From Rubellimicrobium arenae (GTDB taxonomy: Bacteria; Pseudomonadota; Alphaproteobacteria; Rhodobacterales; Rhodobacteraceae), in NCBI RefSeq assembly GCF_017916275.1, contig NZ_JAFMST010000004.1, forward strand, positions 369,282-433,281: a stretch of 64,000 bases of DNA. The letters run 5' to 3'. Below the pieces are notes generated by a model. It was not told the DNA's origin, searched no databases, and saw only the letters and a list, made by a program, of their open reading frames with translations. Within the stretch, counting starts at the first letter, position 1. The number at the start of each line of letters is the position of its first letter. Position numbers and translations under genes: made by a program. Shown piece after piece: positions 28,174-37,123 of this stretch.

Positions 28174-28788
28174 TTAGGCTGCCCCTGCCCGGCGGTCAAC
28201 GGGAAACCGGGCAGCCAGATCCGCTGCCGCGCCGGCGTCGCACCTGGACAAGGGTCCGCTGGCCCAAGGCCTGAAGCGCAATCGGAAGGCCTGGAGGAGC
28301 AGGTCCGGCGGGAGCGCCGGGTCATAGCCGAAGGCGGCCAGCGAGGTCAGGAAGGTGGCTTTCTCGGCCTCCGCGTCTTCGGGCCAGACCGACAGTCCGC
28401 TCCGCGCCAGCCGCCGCCAGTCGAAGCGCGGCCCGGGATCGACCTTGCGGGCGGGCGCCATGTCGGAATGGCCCAGGACACGTTCGGGCGGGATGGTCCA
28501 GCGGGCCAGGATCTCGTCCAGGAGGCGTTCCAGCGCGGCGATCTGCCGATGCGCGAAGGGATGCGTGCCCCGGTTGGCCAGCTCGATCCCGATGGAGCGG
28601 GAATTGATGTCGGACACCTCGCCCCAGCGGCCAGCGCCGGCATGCCAGGCGCGCCGCTCCTCGGGCACGAGCGGCAGAACCGTCCCATCCTCGGCAAGAA
28701 GGTAGTGCGCCGAGACCTCGTAGGCGGGGTCACAGAGCCGCTCCAGTGCCTCCTGGGTGGTCCGCATCGCGGTGTAGTGGATCACCAC
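28174..28788 (-). CDS. N-acetylmuramoyl-L-alanine amidase (AmpD-type)
   Basis: Zinc amidase domain of the AmpD/amidase_2 family, acting on the bond between muramic acid and L-alanine in cell-wall fragments. Motifs: VIHYTAM (first zinc His), AWHAGAGRWG, SIGIELANRG, and VLGHSDMAPARKVDPGPRFDW (second His, Lys, Asp). The GTG at 28788 is the first conventional start, giving 204 aa, but it would begin in the first beta strand. The same frame continues upstream with SPNHGERRGGARPD, a usual AmpD N-terminus. It reaches a CTG at 28842 that overlaps the stop of the upstream gene (CTGA). The true start may be there (222 aa). It ends 6 bases before rnpB. Confidence 0.88.
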   Translation of the reverse strand: MVIHYTAMRTTQEALERLCDPAYEVSAHYLLAEDGTVLPLVPEERRAWHAGAGRWGEVSDINSRSIGIELANRGTHPFAHRQIAALERLLDEILARWTIPPERVLGHSDMAPARKVDPGPRFDWRRLARSGLSVWPEDAEAEKATFLTSLAAFGYDPALPPDLLLQAFRLRFRPWASGPLSRCDAGAAADLAARFPVDRRAGAA

Positions 28789-28838
28789 GAGGTCGGGGCG
28801 TGCGCCGCCCCGACGTTCACCGTGGTTCGGTGATTCCC

Positions 28839-29630
28839 TCAGTTCCGCCCGACCGCGGCGCGGAACGGCGCGGGGTCCCAGGCGCAGGCAAAGCCGTCCC
28901 CATCGGGATCAAGCCCGCGCGCGTCCCGCTCCGGCCCGCCACGGGCGAGGAAATCGCGCTGCGCTTCGTCCGGCGTGCGATAGTCGGCGCAATTGCGCAG
29001 CATGCGATTCTCCCGGGCGAACAGGACGAAGCGCGAATACCAGGGCTGCCCCTTCTCGTTCGGGGCGTTCAGCGCATACTCGACGAGGTTCGGGCCGGTC
29101 GTGGCAGGCGGCGGCGGCAGGGCCTGGGGCTGCACCACCTGATACTGGGCCGCCTGCTGCGCCCGGCGGGCCGCGTCGGACTGGATGCTTTCCCGCGAGG
29201 AGACGGCGTTGAAGTCCTGCTCGTCCGAGATGCCGCCGGTCGACGCCGGAACCGAGGGGTTCCCGACCGGAACGGCCCCGACCAGGGTCGGCGCGGCGTT
29301 GCTGGGCGAGGCCTCGATGCCGGAGGAGCGCAGCATGTTGACTTCGCCCACCGCGCCGCCCGACGTCACGCTCACTAGGCCGCCGGGGGTCGTGGCAGGA
29401 GCCCCGCCGATCCCCGCCGCCGCCAGTTCCGAAGTCGCGATCCCGCCCGCCGGTGTCGCGGCAGGAGCCGCGAGGCCATAGGGCGAGGTGTTGATGCCGT
29501 TGGACGCCGAAAACCCGCCCGTCGGCTGCCCGGTCAGGGCGGCCTCGCGTTGCGGGTCGGCGTAGGGGCTCGGTGATGCGCAGGCCGCCAAGAGCAGGGC
29601 CACTGGTCCGAGTGCCATCAATGCGCGCAT
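28839..29630 (-). CDS. Lipoprotein with C-terminal Excalibur-type domain
   Basis: A 263-aa exported protein. The signal peptide ends in the lipobox LAAC with lipid-modified C17 (MRALMALGPVALLLAACASP). Residues 20-165 are a low-complexity Ala/Gly/Ser/Pro-rich linker. The C-terminal 60 residues contain NCADYRTPDEAQRDFLARGG and LDPDGDGFACAWDP, the DxDxDG-x-x-C pattern of the Excalibur calcium-binding domain, with a conserved cysteine pair. AGGGATTT precedes the chosen ATG. Function is unknown; an envelope role with the neighbouring amidase is possible. Confidence 0.85.
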   Translation of the reverse strand: MRALMALGPVALLLAACASPSPYADPQREAALTGQPTGGFSASNGINTSPYGLAAPAATPAGGIATSELAAAGIGGAPATTPGGLVSVTSGGAVGEVNMLRSSGIEASPSNAAPTLVGAVPVGNPSVPASTGGISDEQDFNAVSSRESIQSDAARRAQQAAQYQVVQPQALPPPPATTGPNLVEYALNAPNEKGQPWYSRFVLFARENRMLRNCADYRTPDEAQRDFLARGGPERDARGLDPDGDGFACAWDPAPFRAAVGRN

Positions 29631-29656
29631 AAATCCCTCCAAGGCCGCGGGCGGCC

Positions 29657-31144
29657 TTACCACCACTTGGCCGGTTTCGCCATGAACCCGGCCGCACGTT
29701 CCAGTGAATAGGCCACATTGAGGAGGTCGCCCTCGTCCCATGGCCGCCCGATGAGCTGCAACCCCAGCGGCAGCCCCTTGGTGTCGAGCCCGGCCGGAAC
29801 CGAGACGCCCGGAAGCCCAGCGAGGTTCACCGTCACCGTGAAGACGTCGTTCAGGTACATCTGCACCGGGTCGGCGTTGGCCATCTCGCCCAGGCCGAAG
29901 GCCGAGGACGGCGTAGCGGGCGTGAGGATCGCGTCGATCCCGTCGGCGAACGCCAGATCGAAGTCGCGCTTGATCAGGGCGCGGACCTTGCGGGCGCGGT
30001 TGTAGTAGGCGTCGTAGAAGCCGGCCGACAGCACGTAGGTCCCGACCATCACGCGGCGCTGCACCTCGGGGCCGAACCCTTCGGCGCGGGTCTTCTCGTA
30101 CATGTCGGTGATGCCGTCGCCCTGCGAGAGCTTGGCCCGGCGCCCGAAGCGGACGCCGTCATAGCGGGCGAGGTTCGAGGACGCCTCGGCCGGTGCGATC
30201 ACGTAATAGGCAGGCAGGGCGTATTTGGTGTGCGGCAGCGAGATGTCGCGGATCTCGGCCCCTGCGTCGCGCAGCATCTCGGCCCCGCGGTGCCAGAGCG
30301 CCTCGATCTCCCCGGGCATGCCGTCCATGCGGTATTCGCGCGGGAGGCCGATGACCTTCCCGCGGATGTCGCCGGTCAGCATCGCCTCGAAGTCGGGCAC
30401 GGGCAGGTCGGCCGAGGTCGAATCCTTGGGATCGTGGCCCGACATGGCGCGCAGCATGATCGCCGCGTCGCGCACGTCCTTGGTCATCGGACCGGCCTGA
30501 TCGAGCGAGGAGGCGAAGGCGATGATGCCCCAGCGGGACACGCGCCCGTAGGTCGGCTTGATGCCGACGATGCCGGTGAAGGCCGCCGGCTGGCGGATCG
30601 ACCCGCCGGTGTCCGTGCCGGTCGCCGCCGCGCAAAGGTCCGCCGCCACAGCCGCCGCCGAGCCGCCCGAGGAGCCGCCGGGCGTGAGCGCGGTCGCTTC
30701 GTTGCCGCGCCGCCAGGGATTCACGGCGTTGCCGTAGCAGGACGTCTCGTTGGAGGAGCCCATCGCGAACTCGTCCATGTTGAGCTTGCCCAGCATGACC
30801 GCGCCCTGCTTGTGAAGCTGCTCGGTCACGGTGGAGTCGTAGGGCGGCTTGAAGCCGTCGAGGATGCGCGAGGCGGCCTGCGAGGGCACGCCGTTGGTGC
30901 AGAACAGGTCCTTGATGCCGAGGGGCACGCCGCAGAGATCCGGCGACATGCCCGCGCGGATGCGGGTTTGCGCGAACTCGGCCTGCTGCCGCGCGATCTC
31001 GGGCGTCTTGTGGACATAGGCGTTCAGCGCATCGGCCGCGTCGATGGCCGCAAGGTAGGCCTCGGTCAGCTCGGGCGCGGTAAAGTCCTTGGCGCGCAGG
31101 CCATCGCGGGCCTGGGCCAGGGTCAGCTTGGTCAGGTCCGTCAT
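29657..31144 (-). CDS. gatA: Asp-tRNA(Asn)/Glu-tRNA(Gln) amidotransferase subunit A
   Basis: Catalytic amidase subunit (495 aa) of GatCAB, which converts misacylated Glu-tRNA(Gln), and where needed Asp-tRNA(Asn), to the correct amide. Amidase-signature features: catalytic Lys in [14 protein letters not shown], the Gly/Ser-rich core [18 protein letters not shown], and the cis-Ser/Ser pair in [16 protein letters not shown]. Length is normal. The ATG overlaps the gatC stop (ATGA). gatB is not in the window. Confidence 0.96.
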   Translation of the reverse strand: MTDLTKLTLAQARDGLRAKDFTAPELTEAYLAAIDAADALNAYVHKTPEIARQQAEFAQTRIRAGMSPDLCGVPLGIKDLFCTNGVPSQAASRILDGFKPPYDSTVTEQLHKQGAVMLGKLNMDEFAMGSSNETSCYGNAVNPWRRGNEATALTPGGSSGGSAAAVAADLCAAATGTDTGGSIRQPAAFTGIVGIKPTYGRVSRWGIIAFASSLDQAGPMTKDVRDAAIMLRAMSGHDPKDSTSADLPVPDFEAMLTGDIRGKVIGLPREYRMDGMPGEIEALWHRGAEMLRDAGAEIRDISLPHTKYALPAYYVIAPAEASSNLARYDGVRFGRRAKLSQGDGITDMYEKTRAEGFGPEVQRRVMVGTYVLSAGFYDAYYNRARKVRALIKRDFDLAFADGIDAILTPATPSSAFGLGEMANADPVQMYLNDVFTVTVNLAGLPGVSVPAGLDTKGLPLGLQLIGRPWDEGDLLNVAYSLERAAGFMAKPAKWW

Positions 31145-31428
31145 TCGACCACCTTGGGAACGGCAAAGAAGCCCTCGCGCGCGTCGGGGGCATTGAGAAG
31201 CACCTCGGCCTGCCGGTTGCCGTCGGTCACGACATCCTGGCGGCGCTTGAGGCGCATCGGGGTGACGGAGGTCATGGGCTCCACGCCCTCCACGTCGACT
31301 TCGTTGAGCTGCTCGATGAAGCCCAGGATCGCGTCGAACTCGCGCGCGAGCGCGGGCAGGCGCTCCTCCTCGACGCGGATGCGGGCGAGGCGTGCCACTT
31401 TCCGGGCGGTTTCGGTATCGATGGCCAT
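31141..31428 (-). CDS. gatC: Asp/Glu-tRNA amidotransferase subunit C
   Basis: A 95-aa stabilising subunit of GatCAB. Conserved pieces: [38 protein letters not shown], and the C-terminal [19 protein letters not shown]. It is coupled to gatA through a 4-base overlap. Longer in-frame sequence upstream belongs to the ceramidase-like gene region and is not used. Confidence 0.95.
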   Translation of the reverse strand: MAIDTETARKVARLARIRVEEERLPALAREFDAILGFIEQLNEVDVEGVEPMTSVTPMRLKRRQDVVTDGNRQAEVLLNAPDAREGFFAVPKVVE

Positions 31429-31454
31429 GAGGGTCCCCTCGGGTTTGCGGGGTG

Positions 31455-32111
31455 TTAGCGCCGGAGCGTCGCCGTCGCAAGGGCGCGACCGTGCCGGCCC
31501 AGCACCTCGATCATCCAACCCAGCATGACGGCGTTGAGGATATGCCACAGGGGATGCGTTCCGACCGGGACGGCGGTGCAGGCCGCCCCGTCCAGCGAAC
31601 GGAGGATCAGGGACAGGATCAGGACGCAGGCCCCGATCAGGAGCCCGAACGAGACCTTCGGCGCCCGCGTCCGGAGCAGGACGGCGTGGAGCAGGATCAA
31701 CATGGGGACGGGCCAGTAGACGGCCGAGACGGCGAAGCCGGGGAGCGCGCGGAACACCGGCGTCAGAACGGTGATCCAGGGCAGCGTGGCGGTGGACAAG
31801 GCCAGCGCCGTCCATCGGCCCTGCCCCCAGACGCGGCGATGCACGGCCCAGACATAGAGCAGGATGAAGGCGAGGATCGGCAACATATCGGCCGCCGCGG
31901 CCCAGGAGGTCGCAAAGGTATGGAACAGGAAGCTGCCCACCCCGATCCCCGCAACCACGGCGGACAGGGTCCGGCACAGCGGGTCCGATGGCCAGCGCCG
32001 CCACAGGATCAGGGCGGCGCCCAGGAACGCGAGGTTGGTCAGGGCATTGACGGGCTCGGCCCAGAAGCCAGGGCACAGCCTTTCGCAATACAGGTCGATC
32101 GGCTCGGACAT
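31455..32111 (-). CDS. Ceramidase-domain (CREST superfamily) membrane protein
   Basis: A 218-aa protein with about seven membrane helices. The opening [20 protein letters not shown] followed by [12 protein letters not shown], the [14 protein letters not shown] motif (Ser and His of the metal site), an aspartate in [10 protein letters not shown], and the last pair of histidines in [14 protein letters not shown] match the alkaline-ceramidase-like CREST family. These are predicted metal-dependent membrane hydrolases; the substrate in alphaproteobacteria is unproven. It is upstream of and in line with gatC-gatA. A run of 12 G lies 33 bases upstream of its ATG. Confidence 0.82.
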   Translation of the reverse strand: MSEPIDLYCERLCPGFWAEPVNALTNLAFLGAALILWRRWPSDPLCRTLSAVVAGIGVGSFLFHTFATSWAAAADMLPILAFILLYVWAVHRRVWGQGRWTALALSTATLPWITVLTPVFRALPGFAVSAVYWPVPMLILLHAVLLRTRAPKVSFGLLIGACVLILSLILRSLDGAACTAVPVGTHPLWHILNAVMLGWMIEVLGRHGRALATATLRR

Positions 32112-32144
32112 TCCTTCCTGCCTGCCGGTTCGGCGCTGGGAAAC

Positions 32145-32156
32145 GGGGGGGGGGGG
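32145..32156. repeat. Homopolymer of 12 G
   Basis: An uninterrupted 12-G run on the plus strand (poly-C in the sense of the ceramidase-like gene), 33 bases before that gene's start codon and outside any coding region. Such tracts are prone to slippage and to sequencing error. Confidence 0.9.
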
Positions 32157-32212
32157 CGTGCGCCCGGAACGGCTTGACGACGGCCCGGCCCAACCTGGGC
32201 CGGGGACGGCCT

Positions 32213-32566
32213 TCAGGCTCCGGACGGAGCGCCGCCGGCCGCGTCGTCCAGGGGCCAGACCTCGACCACGCCATGGGCCACCGCGCAGGGGCTTTGGGCC
32301 ACCAACGCGATGGCGTCGGACAGGCTGGCCGCCTCGATGATCGCAAAGCCCATGAGCGGCAGGGCAGAGGTCATGAAGGACCCCTCGGCCGTCCCGACCC
32401 GGGCCGCATCCGGATTGCGGACCTGCACGGGCCTGCCCGCGCGCCCCATCACAACGCCCTGCCCCTGCAGCTCCGCATCATGGGCATGGGCCGCCTCCCG
32501 GACGGCGGCCTCGGTCCGTGCATAGCCCTCCTCGTCGCCATAGCCGATGGTCACGAACTTCGGCAC
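32213..32566 (-). CDS. YCII-related domain protein
   Basis: A 117-aa protein of the YCII/DGPF family (dimeric alpha-beta fold). Seen: PKFVTIGYGDEEGYARTEAAV, HDAELQGQGVVMG, the central EGSFMTSALPLMGFAIIEAASLSDAIAL, and HGVVEVWPL near the end. I place the start at GTG 32566 because GGAGGA lies 7 bases ahead and VPKFVTIGYG is the usual family opening. A GTG six bases earlier and a longer frame to 32770 are less likely. The role is unknown; related proteins are fused to sigma factors or act as small enzymes. Confidence 0.8.
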   Translation of the reverse strand: MPKFVTIGYGDEEGYARTEAAVREAAHAHDAELQGQGVVMGRAGRPVQVRNPDAARVGTAEGSFMTSALPLMGFAIIEAASLSDAIALVAQSPCAVAHGVVEVWPLDDAAGGAPSGA

Positions 32567-32699
32567 GATCACATCCTCCAGGTCGCTGGCGCCCTGCGCC
32601 GGGATCGAGGATGGCATGAACCACCAGCCGTTGAAACGGAATCCTGGCCGCCGGCTCGGGACGGCTTGACCGCCGCCGGGGGCAAGCCATCCTCCGGGC

Positions 32700-33449
32700 A
32701 TGTTTCCGATCCGCGACCACAACCCCTCGAACACCACTCCGGTCGTGACCTGGCTCCTCATCCTGGTCAACGTGGCGGTCCACCTATGGCAGGTGGCGAC
32801 CGTCCAGACCGACGTGCAGCTCTACTACCTGTACGATGCCTACGCGCTCATCCCGGCCGAGATCAGTTCCGGACAGGACCTGCTGACCCTGGTGACATCG
32901 ACCTTCCTGCACGGCGGATGGCTGCACCTGATCGGCAACATGCTGTTCCTCTACATCTTCGGCGACAACCTCGAGGACGCCCTGGGGCACTTCGGGTTCC
33001 TGGTCTTCTACCTGCTGGGCGGCGTGGGCGCCGGCCTCTGCCAGTGGGCCTCGGCGCCGATGTCGCCGATCCCGACGGTCGGGGCGTCGGGCGCCATCGC
33101 AGCGGTGATGGGGGGCTACCTTCTGCTCTTCCCCAAGGCCAAGGTCGACGTCCTGATCTTCATCGTCATCATCATCCGCGTGATCCCGGTCCCGGCCTGG
33201 ATCATGCTGCTCCTGTGGCTGGGACTGCAGGTCTTCGGCGGGTTCGGGGCCGACCCCCTGACCGGAGGCGTCGCCTACTGGGCCCACGCGGGCGGCTTCC
33301 TCATCGGCTTCGTGATGATGGTCCCCACCTGGGTCCGTCGGGGCGGCGCCGGATGGTGGAACCGCACGGACGGCAGGCCACCCCATCCGGATGGGAGCTG
33401 GGGCCCGCTCACGCCGTCGCGCGTGCCCGCCGTGCGCCGGCGCAAGTAG
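32700..33449 (+). CDS. Rhomboid-family intramembrane serine protease
   Basis: A 249-aa membrane protein with six main helices. Rhomboid features: FLHGGWLHLIGNMLFLYIFG (conserved His and Asn, N80), nucleophile S130 in TVGASGAIAAVMGGYLL, and the catalytic histidine H196 in YWAHAGGFLIGF. The active-site dyad is therefore intact. It starts 133 bases from the divergent YCII gene. Substrates are unknown. Confidence 0.92.
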   Translation: MFPIRDHNPSNTTPVVTWLLILVNVAVHLWQVATVQTDVQLYYLYDAYALIPAEISSGQDLLTLVTSTFLHGGWLHLIGNMLFLYIFGDNLEDALGHFGFLVFYLLGGVGAGLCQWASAPMSPIPTVGASGAIAAVMGGYLLLFPKAKVDVLIFIVIIIRVIPVPAWIMLLLWLGLQVFGGFGADPLTGGVAYWAHAGGFLIGFVMMVPTWVRRGGAGWWNRTDGRPPHPDGSWGPLTPSRVPAVRRRK

Positions 33450-33476
33450 AGGTCATGCCGGTCGGCGTCCGCGCCC

Positions 33477-34268
33477 TCAGGGCCGGGCGCGGACGATCTC
33501 GGCGAACTTCTCGAAGATACTGGCGTTCGCGGCGACGATATCGCCGTGCTCCAGGGGCTTGTGGCCCTCCCGGATCGGACCCACGAAACCCCCGGCCTCG
33601 GTCACGATCAGCATCCCGGCGGCGAGATCCCAGGCGTGGATCTCACGCTCCCAGTAGCCGTCGTAGCGCCCCGCCGCCACATAGGCGAGGTCGAGCGCCG
33701 CCGACCCGAAGCGCCGGACGCCCGCGCATTCGGGCATCAGCCGCGCAAGGTCGGCCAGCGTCGCGGGAAGGGTCTTCTTGGCCCCGAAGGGAACGCCGGT
33801 CGCGAAGATGCAGTCGATGAGCCGCGAACGGCCCGACACACGCAGCCGCGTGTCGTTGAGCCATGCGCCCTCGCCCCGCTCGGCCCAGAAGGTTTCGTCC
33901 TTCACCGGGTCGTGGACGACGCCGGCGACGATCTGGCCCTTGTGCTCCAGCGCGATCGACACGGCCCAGTGCGGCAGGCCGTGGAGGTAGTTGGTCGTCC
34001 CATCGAGCGGGTCGACGATCCAGCGCCGGGTCGGGTCCTCGCCGGCGACGGCGCCGCCTTCCTCGCCCAGGAAGCCGTAGGTCGGGCGGGCTTCCATCAG
34101 CATCTCGCGGACGGTCTGTTCGGCCGTGCGGTCGGCGCGGGACACGAAGTCGCCCGGGCCCTTCATCGAGACCTGGAGCTGCTCGACCTCCGCGAAGTCC
34201 TTGAGCAGCCCGCGACCTGCCTTGCGCGCGGCCTTGATCATGACGTTCATGTTCGCGCTGCTGGCCAT
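33477..34268 (-). CDS. suhB: Inositol-1-monophosphatase
   Basis: A 263-aa IMPase of the SuhB type. Motifs: DFVSRADRTAEQTVREML, YGFLGEEGG, WIVDPLDGTTNYLHGLPHWA (metal-binding core) and HAWDLAAGMLIVTEAGG. The N-terminus MNVMIKAARKAGRGLLKDF is characteristic of SuhB. It hydrolyses inositol phosphates and, in E. coli, also associates with RNA polymerase in antitermination. A single gene, convergent with the rhomboid gene and tandem to metR. Confidence 0.92.
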   Translation of the reverse strand: MASSANMNVMIKAARKAGRGLLKDFAEVEQLQVSMKGPGDFVSRADRTAEQTVREMLMEARPTYGFLGEEGGAVAGEDPTRRWIVDPLDGTTNYLHGLPHWAVSIALEHKGQIVAGVVHDPVKDETFWAERGEGAWLNDTRLRVSGRSRLIDCIFATGVPFGAKKTLPATLADLARLMPECAGVRRFGSAALDLAYVAAGRYDGYWEREIHAWDLAAGMLIVTEAGGFVGPIREGHKPLEHGDIVAANASIFEKFAEIVRARP

Positions 34269-34333
34269 TCCGTGCTCCCTGACAGGTCAAGCCGCGCATA
34301 TAGACCGGGGATCGCGCCGGTCACAAGGGCATG

Positions 34334-35248
34334 TCACCCTCTCTGGAGCTTCACGGCCTCCTGCCGTGCCAGGCGGATGAGGTGGGCGACGAAGGGGCGG
34401 GTCGCCTCGGCCGCGCGCGTCGCCGCATAAAGCCGCTTGAGGATGGGCGTGCCACGCCGCGCCAGGCTTCGGGTCACGATGTCCATGTCGGCCCGCGCCG
34501 TGGACCGGACCACCCAGTCGGGCAGCACCGCGATGCCGCGCCCCGAGGCCACCAGCAGGAGGATCATGGCGGTCAGCTCCACCTGCCGCTGGGCGGCGGG
34601 CTCCACGCCCTCGGGTGTCAGGAGTTCGGTGAAGACGTCGAGACGCGCACGCTCCACCGGATAGGTGATGAGTGTCTGGCCGGCGAAGTCCCCGGCCTCG
34701 ATCACCGGCTTGCCAGCCAGCGGGTGGCCGGCCGCGACGACAAGGACGGGCTCGTAGTCGAAGAGCGGGGTGAAGGTCACGCCGGGCAGCTCCTCCGGGT
34801 CGGAGGACACGACGAGGTCCACCTCCTCGCGCCGGAGCGCCGGCAGGGCGTCGAAGGCGAGGCCGGGGCGAATGTCGATGTCCACCTCGGGCCAGGCCTT
34901 GCGGAACTGGTTCATCACCGGCAGCAGCCATTCGAAGCAGGCGTGGCATTCGATGGCGACGTGCATCCGGCCCGCGCGGCCCGCTTCGAGGTTGGCGAAC
35001 TCGGCCTCAAGGGCCGCGACCTGCGGCAGGATCGCCTGCGCGGCGGCAAGGAGGCGCTGGCCCGCGGGCGAGAGCCGGAGGGGACGGGTCGCGCGCACGA
35101 ACAGCTCCACGCCCGCCTGCTCCTCGATCCCGCGGATCTGGTGGCTCAGGGCCGACTGCGTGAGGCCGAGGAGCTCTGCCGCGCTGGCGAGGCTGCCCGT
35201 CTCGTGGATCGCCTGGATCGTGCGGAGGTGGCGGAACTCTATGTGCAA
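34334..35248 (-). CDS. metR: LysR-family regulator, MetR-type
   Basis: A 304-aa LysR-type regulator. The HTH domain opens HIEFRHLRTIQAIHETGSLA followed by LTQSALSHQIRGIEEQAGVELF, and the effector domain includes IECHACFEWLLPVMNQFRKAWP, a MetR hallmark; MetR uses homocysteine as co-effector. The start is TTG at 35248, where homology begins; no ATG lies close by and upstream in-frame residues do not look conserved. It is divergent from metF over 88 bases, the classical metR-metF arrangement, so it is the probable activator of metF. Confidence 0.9.
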   Translation of the reverse strand: MHIEFRHLRTIQAIHETGSLASAAELLGLTQSALSHQIRGIEEQAGVELFVRATRPLRLSPAGQRLLAAAQAILPQVAALEAEFANLEAGRAGRMHVAIECHACFEWLLPVMNQFRKAWPEVDIDIRPGLAFDALPALRREEVDLVVSSDPEELPGVTFTPLFDYEPVLVVAAGHPLAGKPVIEAGDFAGQTLITYPVERARLDVFTELLTPEGVEPAAQRQVELTAMILLLVASGRGIAVLPDWVVRSTARADMDIVTRSLARRGTPILKRLYAATRAAEATRPFVAHLIRLARQEAVKLQRG

Positions 35249-35336
35249 ACGGAACTCATGTTGATCGTGAAGATTATGAATTTGTCTCACACTGTGGGGC
35301 AACCTACAACGAGTCCTGTCAGACCAGGGAGCCGCC

Positions 35337-36197
35337 ATGACCGCCGTCAGCTTCGAATTCTTCCCGCCCAAGAACCTCGAAGGGTCGTTCCGGCTCTGGG
35401 ATTGCTGCAACGTGCTGGGGCCGCTGGCGCCGGAGTTCGTGTCGGTGACCTATGGGGCAGGCGGCACCACGCGGACGCTGACGCATGACGCGGTGGCCAC
35501 CATCCACAAGCATTACGGCCTGACGGTGGCGGCGCACCTGACCTGCGTGGAGGCCACGCGGGAGGAGACCCTCGCCATCGCCGACAGCTATGCCGACGTG
35601 GGCGTGACCGAGATCGTGGCGCTGCGGGGCGACCCGCCCAAGGGCTCCGACGGCTTCCGGGCGCATGACAACGGCTTTGCCTCCTCGGTGGAGCTGGTCG
35701 AGGCGCTGGCGCGGACCGGCAAGTTCACGATCCGCGTGGGCGCCTATCCCGAGAAGCACCCCGAGGCGGCGGACGCCCGGGCGGACATCGAGTTCCTCAA
35801 GCGCAAGATCGATGCGGGCGCGTCCTCGGCCATCACGCAGTTCTTCTTTCAGCCCGAGACGTTCTTCCGGTTCCGCGACGCCTGCGTGAAGGCGGGGATC
35901 ACCGCGCCGATCCTGCCGGGCATCCTTCCGGTCGAAAGCTGGGCGGGCGTGCAGCGTCTTTCGGCGCGCTGCGGGACGCATATCCCGGAGACGACCGCCC
36001 ACGCCTTCGAGAACGCCCAGCGCGACGGCACGACCGAGCTGCTGGCCGTGGCGACGGCGACCTCGCTGTGCGACCGGCTGATCCAGGGCGGCGTGGAGCA
36101 CCTGCACTTCTACACGCTCAATAAGCCCGCGCTGACGCGGGACGTCTGCCTGGCGCTGGGGATCACGCCCAAGGCGCGGCTCCAGGCCGTGGCCTGA
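35337..36197 (+). CDS. metF: 5,10-methylenetetrahydrofolate reductase
   Basis: Flavoenzyme (286 aa) reducing methylene-THF to methyl-THF for methionine synthesis. Motifs: VSFEFFPPKN (catalytic Glu), FVSVTYGAGGTTR, AAHLTCVEATREE, IVALRGDPPKG, RVGAYPEKHPEA, ITQFFFQPETFFRF and HLHFYTLNKP. Length is typical. It is divergent from metR in the same AT-rich control region and probably homocysteine-regulated through it. Confidence 0.96.
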   Translation: MTAVSFEFFPPKNLEGSFRLWDCCNVLGPLAPEFVSVTYGAGGTTRTLTHDAVATIHKHYGLTVAAHLTCVEATREETLAIADSYADVGVTEIVALRGDPPKGSDGFRAHDNGFASSVELVEALARTGKFTIRVGAYPEKHPEAADARADIEFLKRKIDAGASSAITQFFFQPETFFRFRDACVKAGITAPILPGILPVESWAGVQRLSARCGTHIPETTAHAFENAQRDGTTELLAVATATSLCDRLIQGGVEHLHFYTLNKPALTRDVCLALGITPKARLQAVA

Positions 36198-36368
36198 TAC
36201 GGCAAAGGTCGGCCGGGCCTCCTTGAGGACGGGCTGACGTCGATCGGCTGGCCAGGCGATGGATCAGGCCAAATGACCGAAGATCGCCCGGGGCCTCAGC
36301 CGGGCGGAACCTGCCGCCCGGCCCAGAAGGGTACGAGGGCGCTGGAGGACGCCCCCGCAGGGTTGGCG

Positions 36369-36977
36369 TCAGCCTCCGCTGCCGCTGCCCCCGGAACCGC
36401 TGGCGCTACCGCCTTCGCCGCTGGCCCCGCCCGTGGCGCCCGCATCCCCGCCGGTGGTGCTGCTCGCGCCACCGGCATCGCTGCCCGTGGCCCCACCCGC
36501 GCCGCTGGCGTCGCCGCCGGTCGTGCTTCCCATGTCGCCGGCGGCCCCGCCGGTCGCAGCGCCACCCGTGCTGCCACCCATGCCGCCCGCCTGAGTCATG
36601 GCATCGCTGACCAGCATGGTCGGATCGCTGGCGCATGCCGCGAGAAGGGCCGACGTCATATCACCCGCCCCCCCTGCGCTGCCCGCAGTTGCCGTGTCCG
36701 TCCCGGTGGCTCCGGTCGTCCCCGCCGAGGCATCGGCGCCGCTGGCCGTGTCGGTTCCGGTCGCGGCGGTGCCAGCCGCGTCCGTTCCGGTCGTGGCCCC
36801 CATGCCGCCGGCTCCGCCTGCGGACTGGAGCGACTGGATCGCGCTTTGCTGGCCCGCCGTATCCAGGGCGGTAAAGTCGGCACAGGTCATCGTGCTGGTG
36901 TCGGTTCCTGCATCCTGAGCAAGAGCCGGCAGCGCGACGGTCATGGCCGTCGCGACACATCCGATCAGAAGTCTCAT
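36369..36977 (-). CDS. Exported low-complexity protein with split HdeA/HdeB-like motif
   Basis: A 202-aa secreted protein. A signal peptide (MRLLIGCVATAMTVALPALA) is followed by MTCADFTALDTAGQQSAIQSL and, some 60 residues later, LLAACASDPTMLVSDAM. Joined, these look like the two halves of an HdeA/HdeB acid-chaperone domain, whose single disulfide would be C32-C115. The intervening 60 residues and the last 70 are Gly/Ala/Thr/Ser/Asp repeats (TGTDTASGAD, GGSTGGAATGG). GGAGGAGAA precedes the ATG. The HdeA/B link is my reading of the cysteine frame and flanks, not certain. Confidence 0.75.
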   Translation of the reverse strand: MRLLIGCVATAMTVALPALAQDAGTDTSTMTCADFTALDTAGQQSAIQSLQSAGGAGGMGATTGTDAAGTAATGTDTASGADASAGTTGATGTDTATAGSAGGAGDMTSALLAACASDPTMLVSDAMTQAGGMGGSTGGAATGGAAGDMGSTTGGDASGAGGATGSDAGGASSTTGGDAGATGGASGEGGSASGSGGSGSGG

Positions 36978-37123
36978 GGTTCTCCTCCCATGATGCCGCA
37001 CTGCGCGGCACTGCACCTCGAACACGTCAGTCCGCCCTTTGTTCGGGCGAACCGTAGTGATCTCGGCCAGAACCCGCCGATCGGAAGGAGACCAGGTCCG
37101 CCGCCCAACGGCGGCGGAGATCG

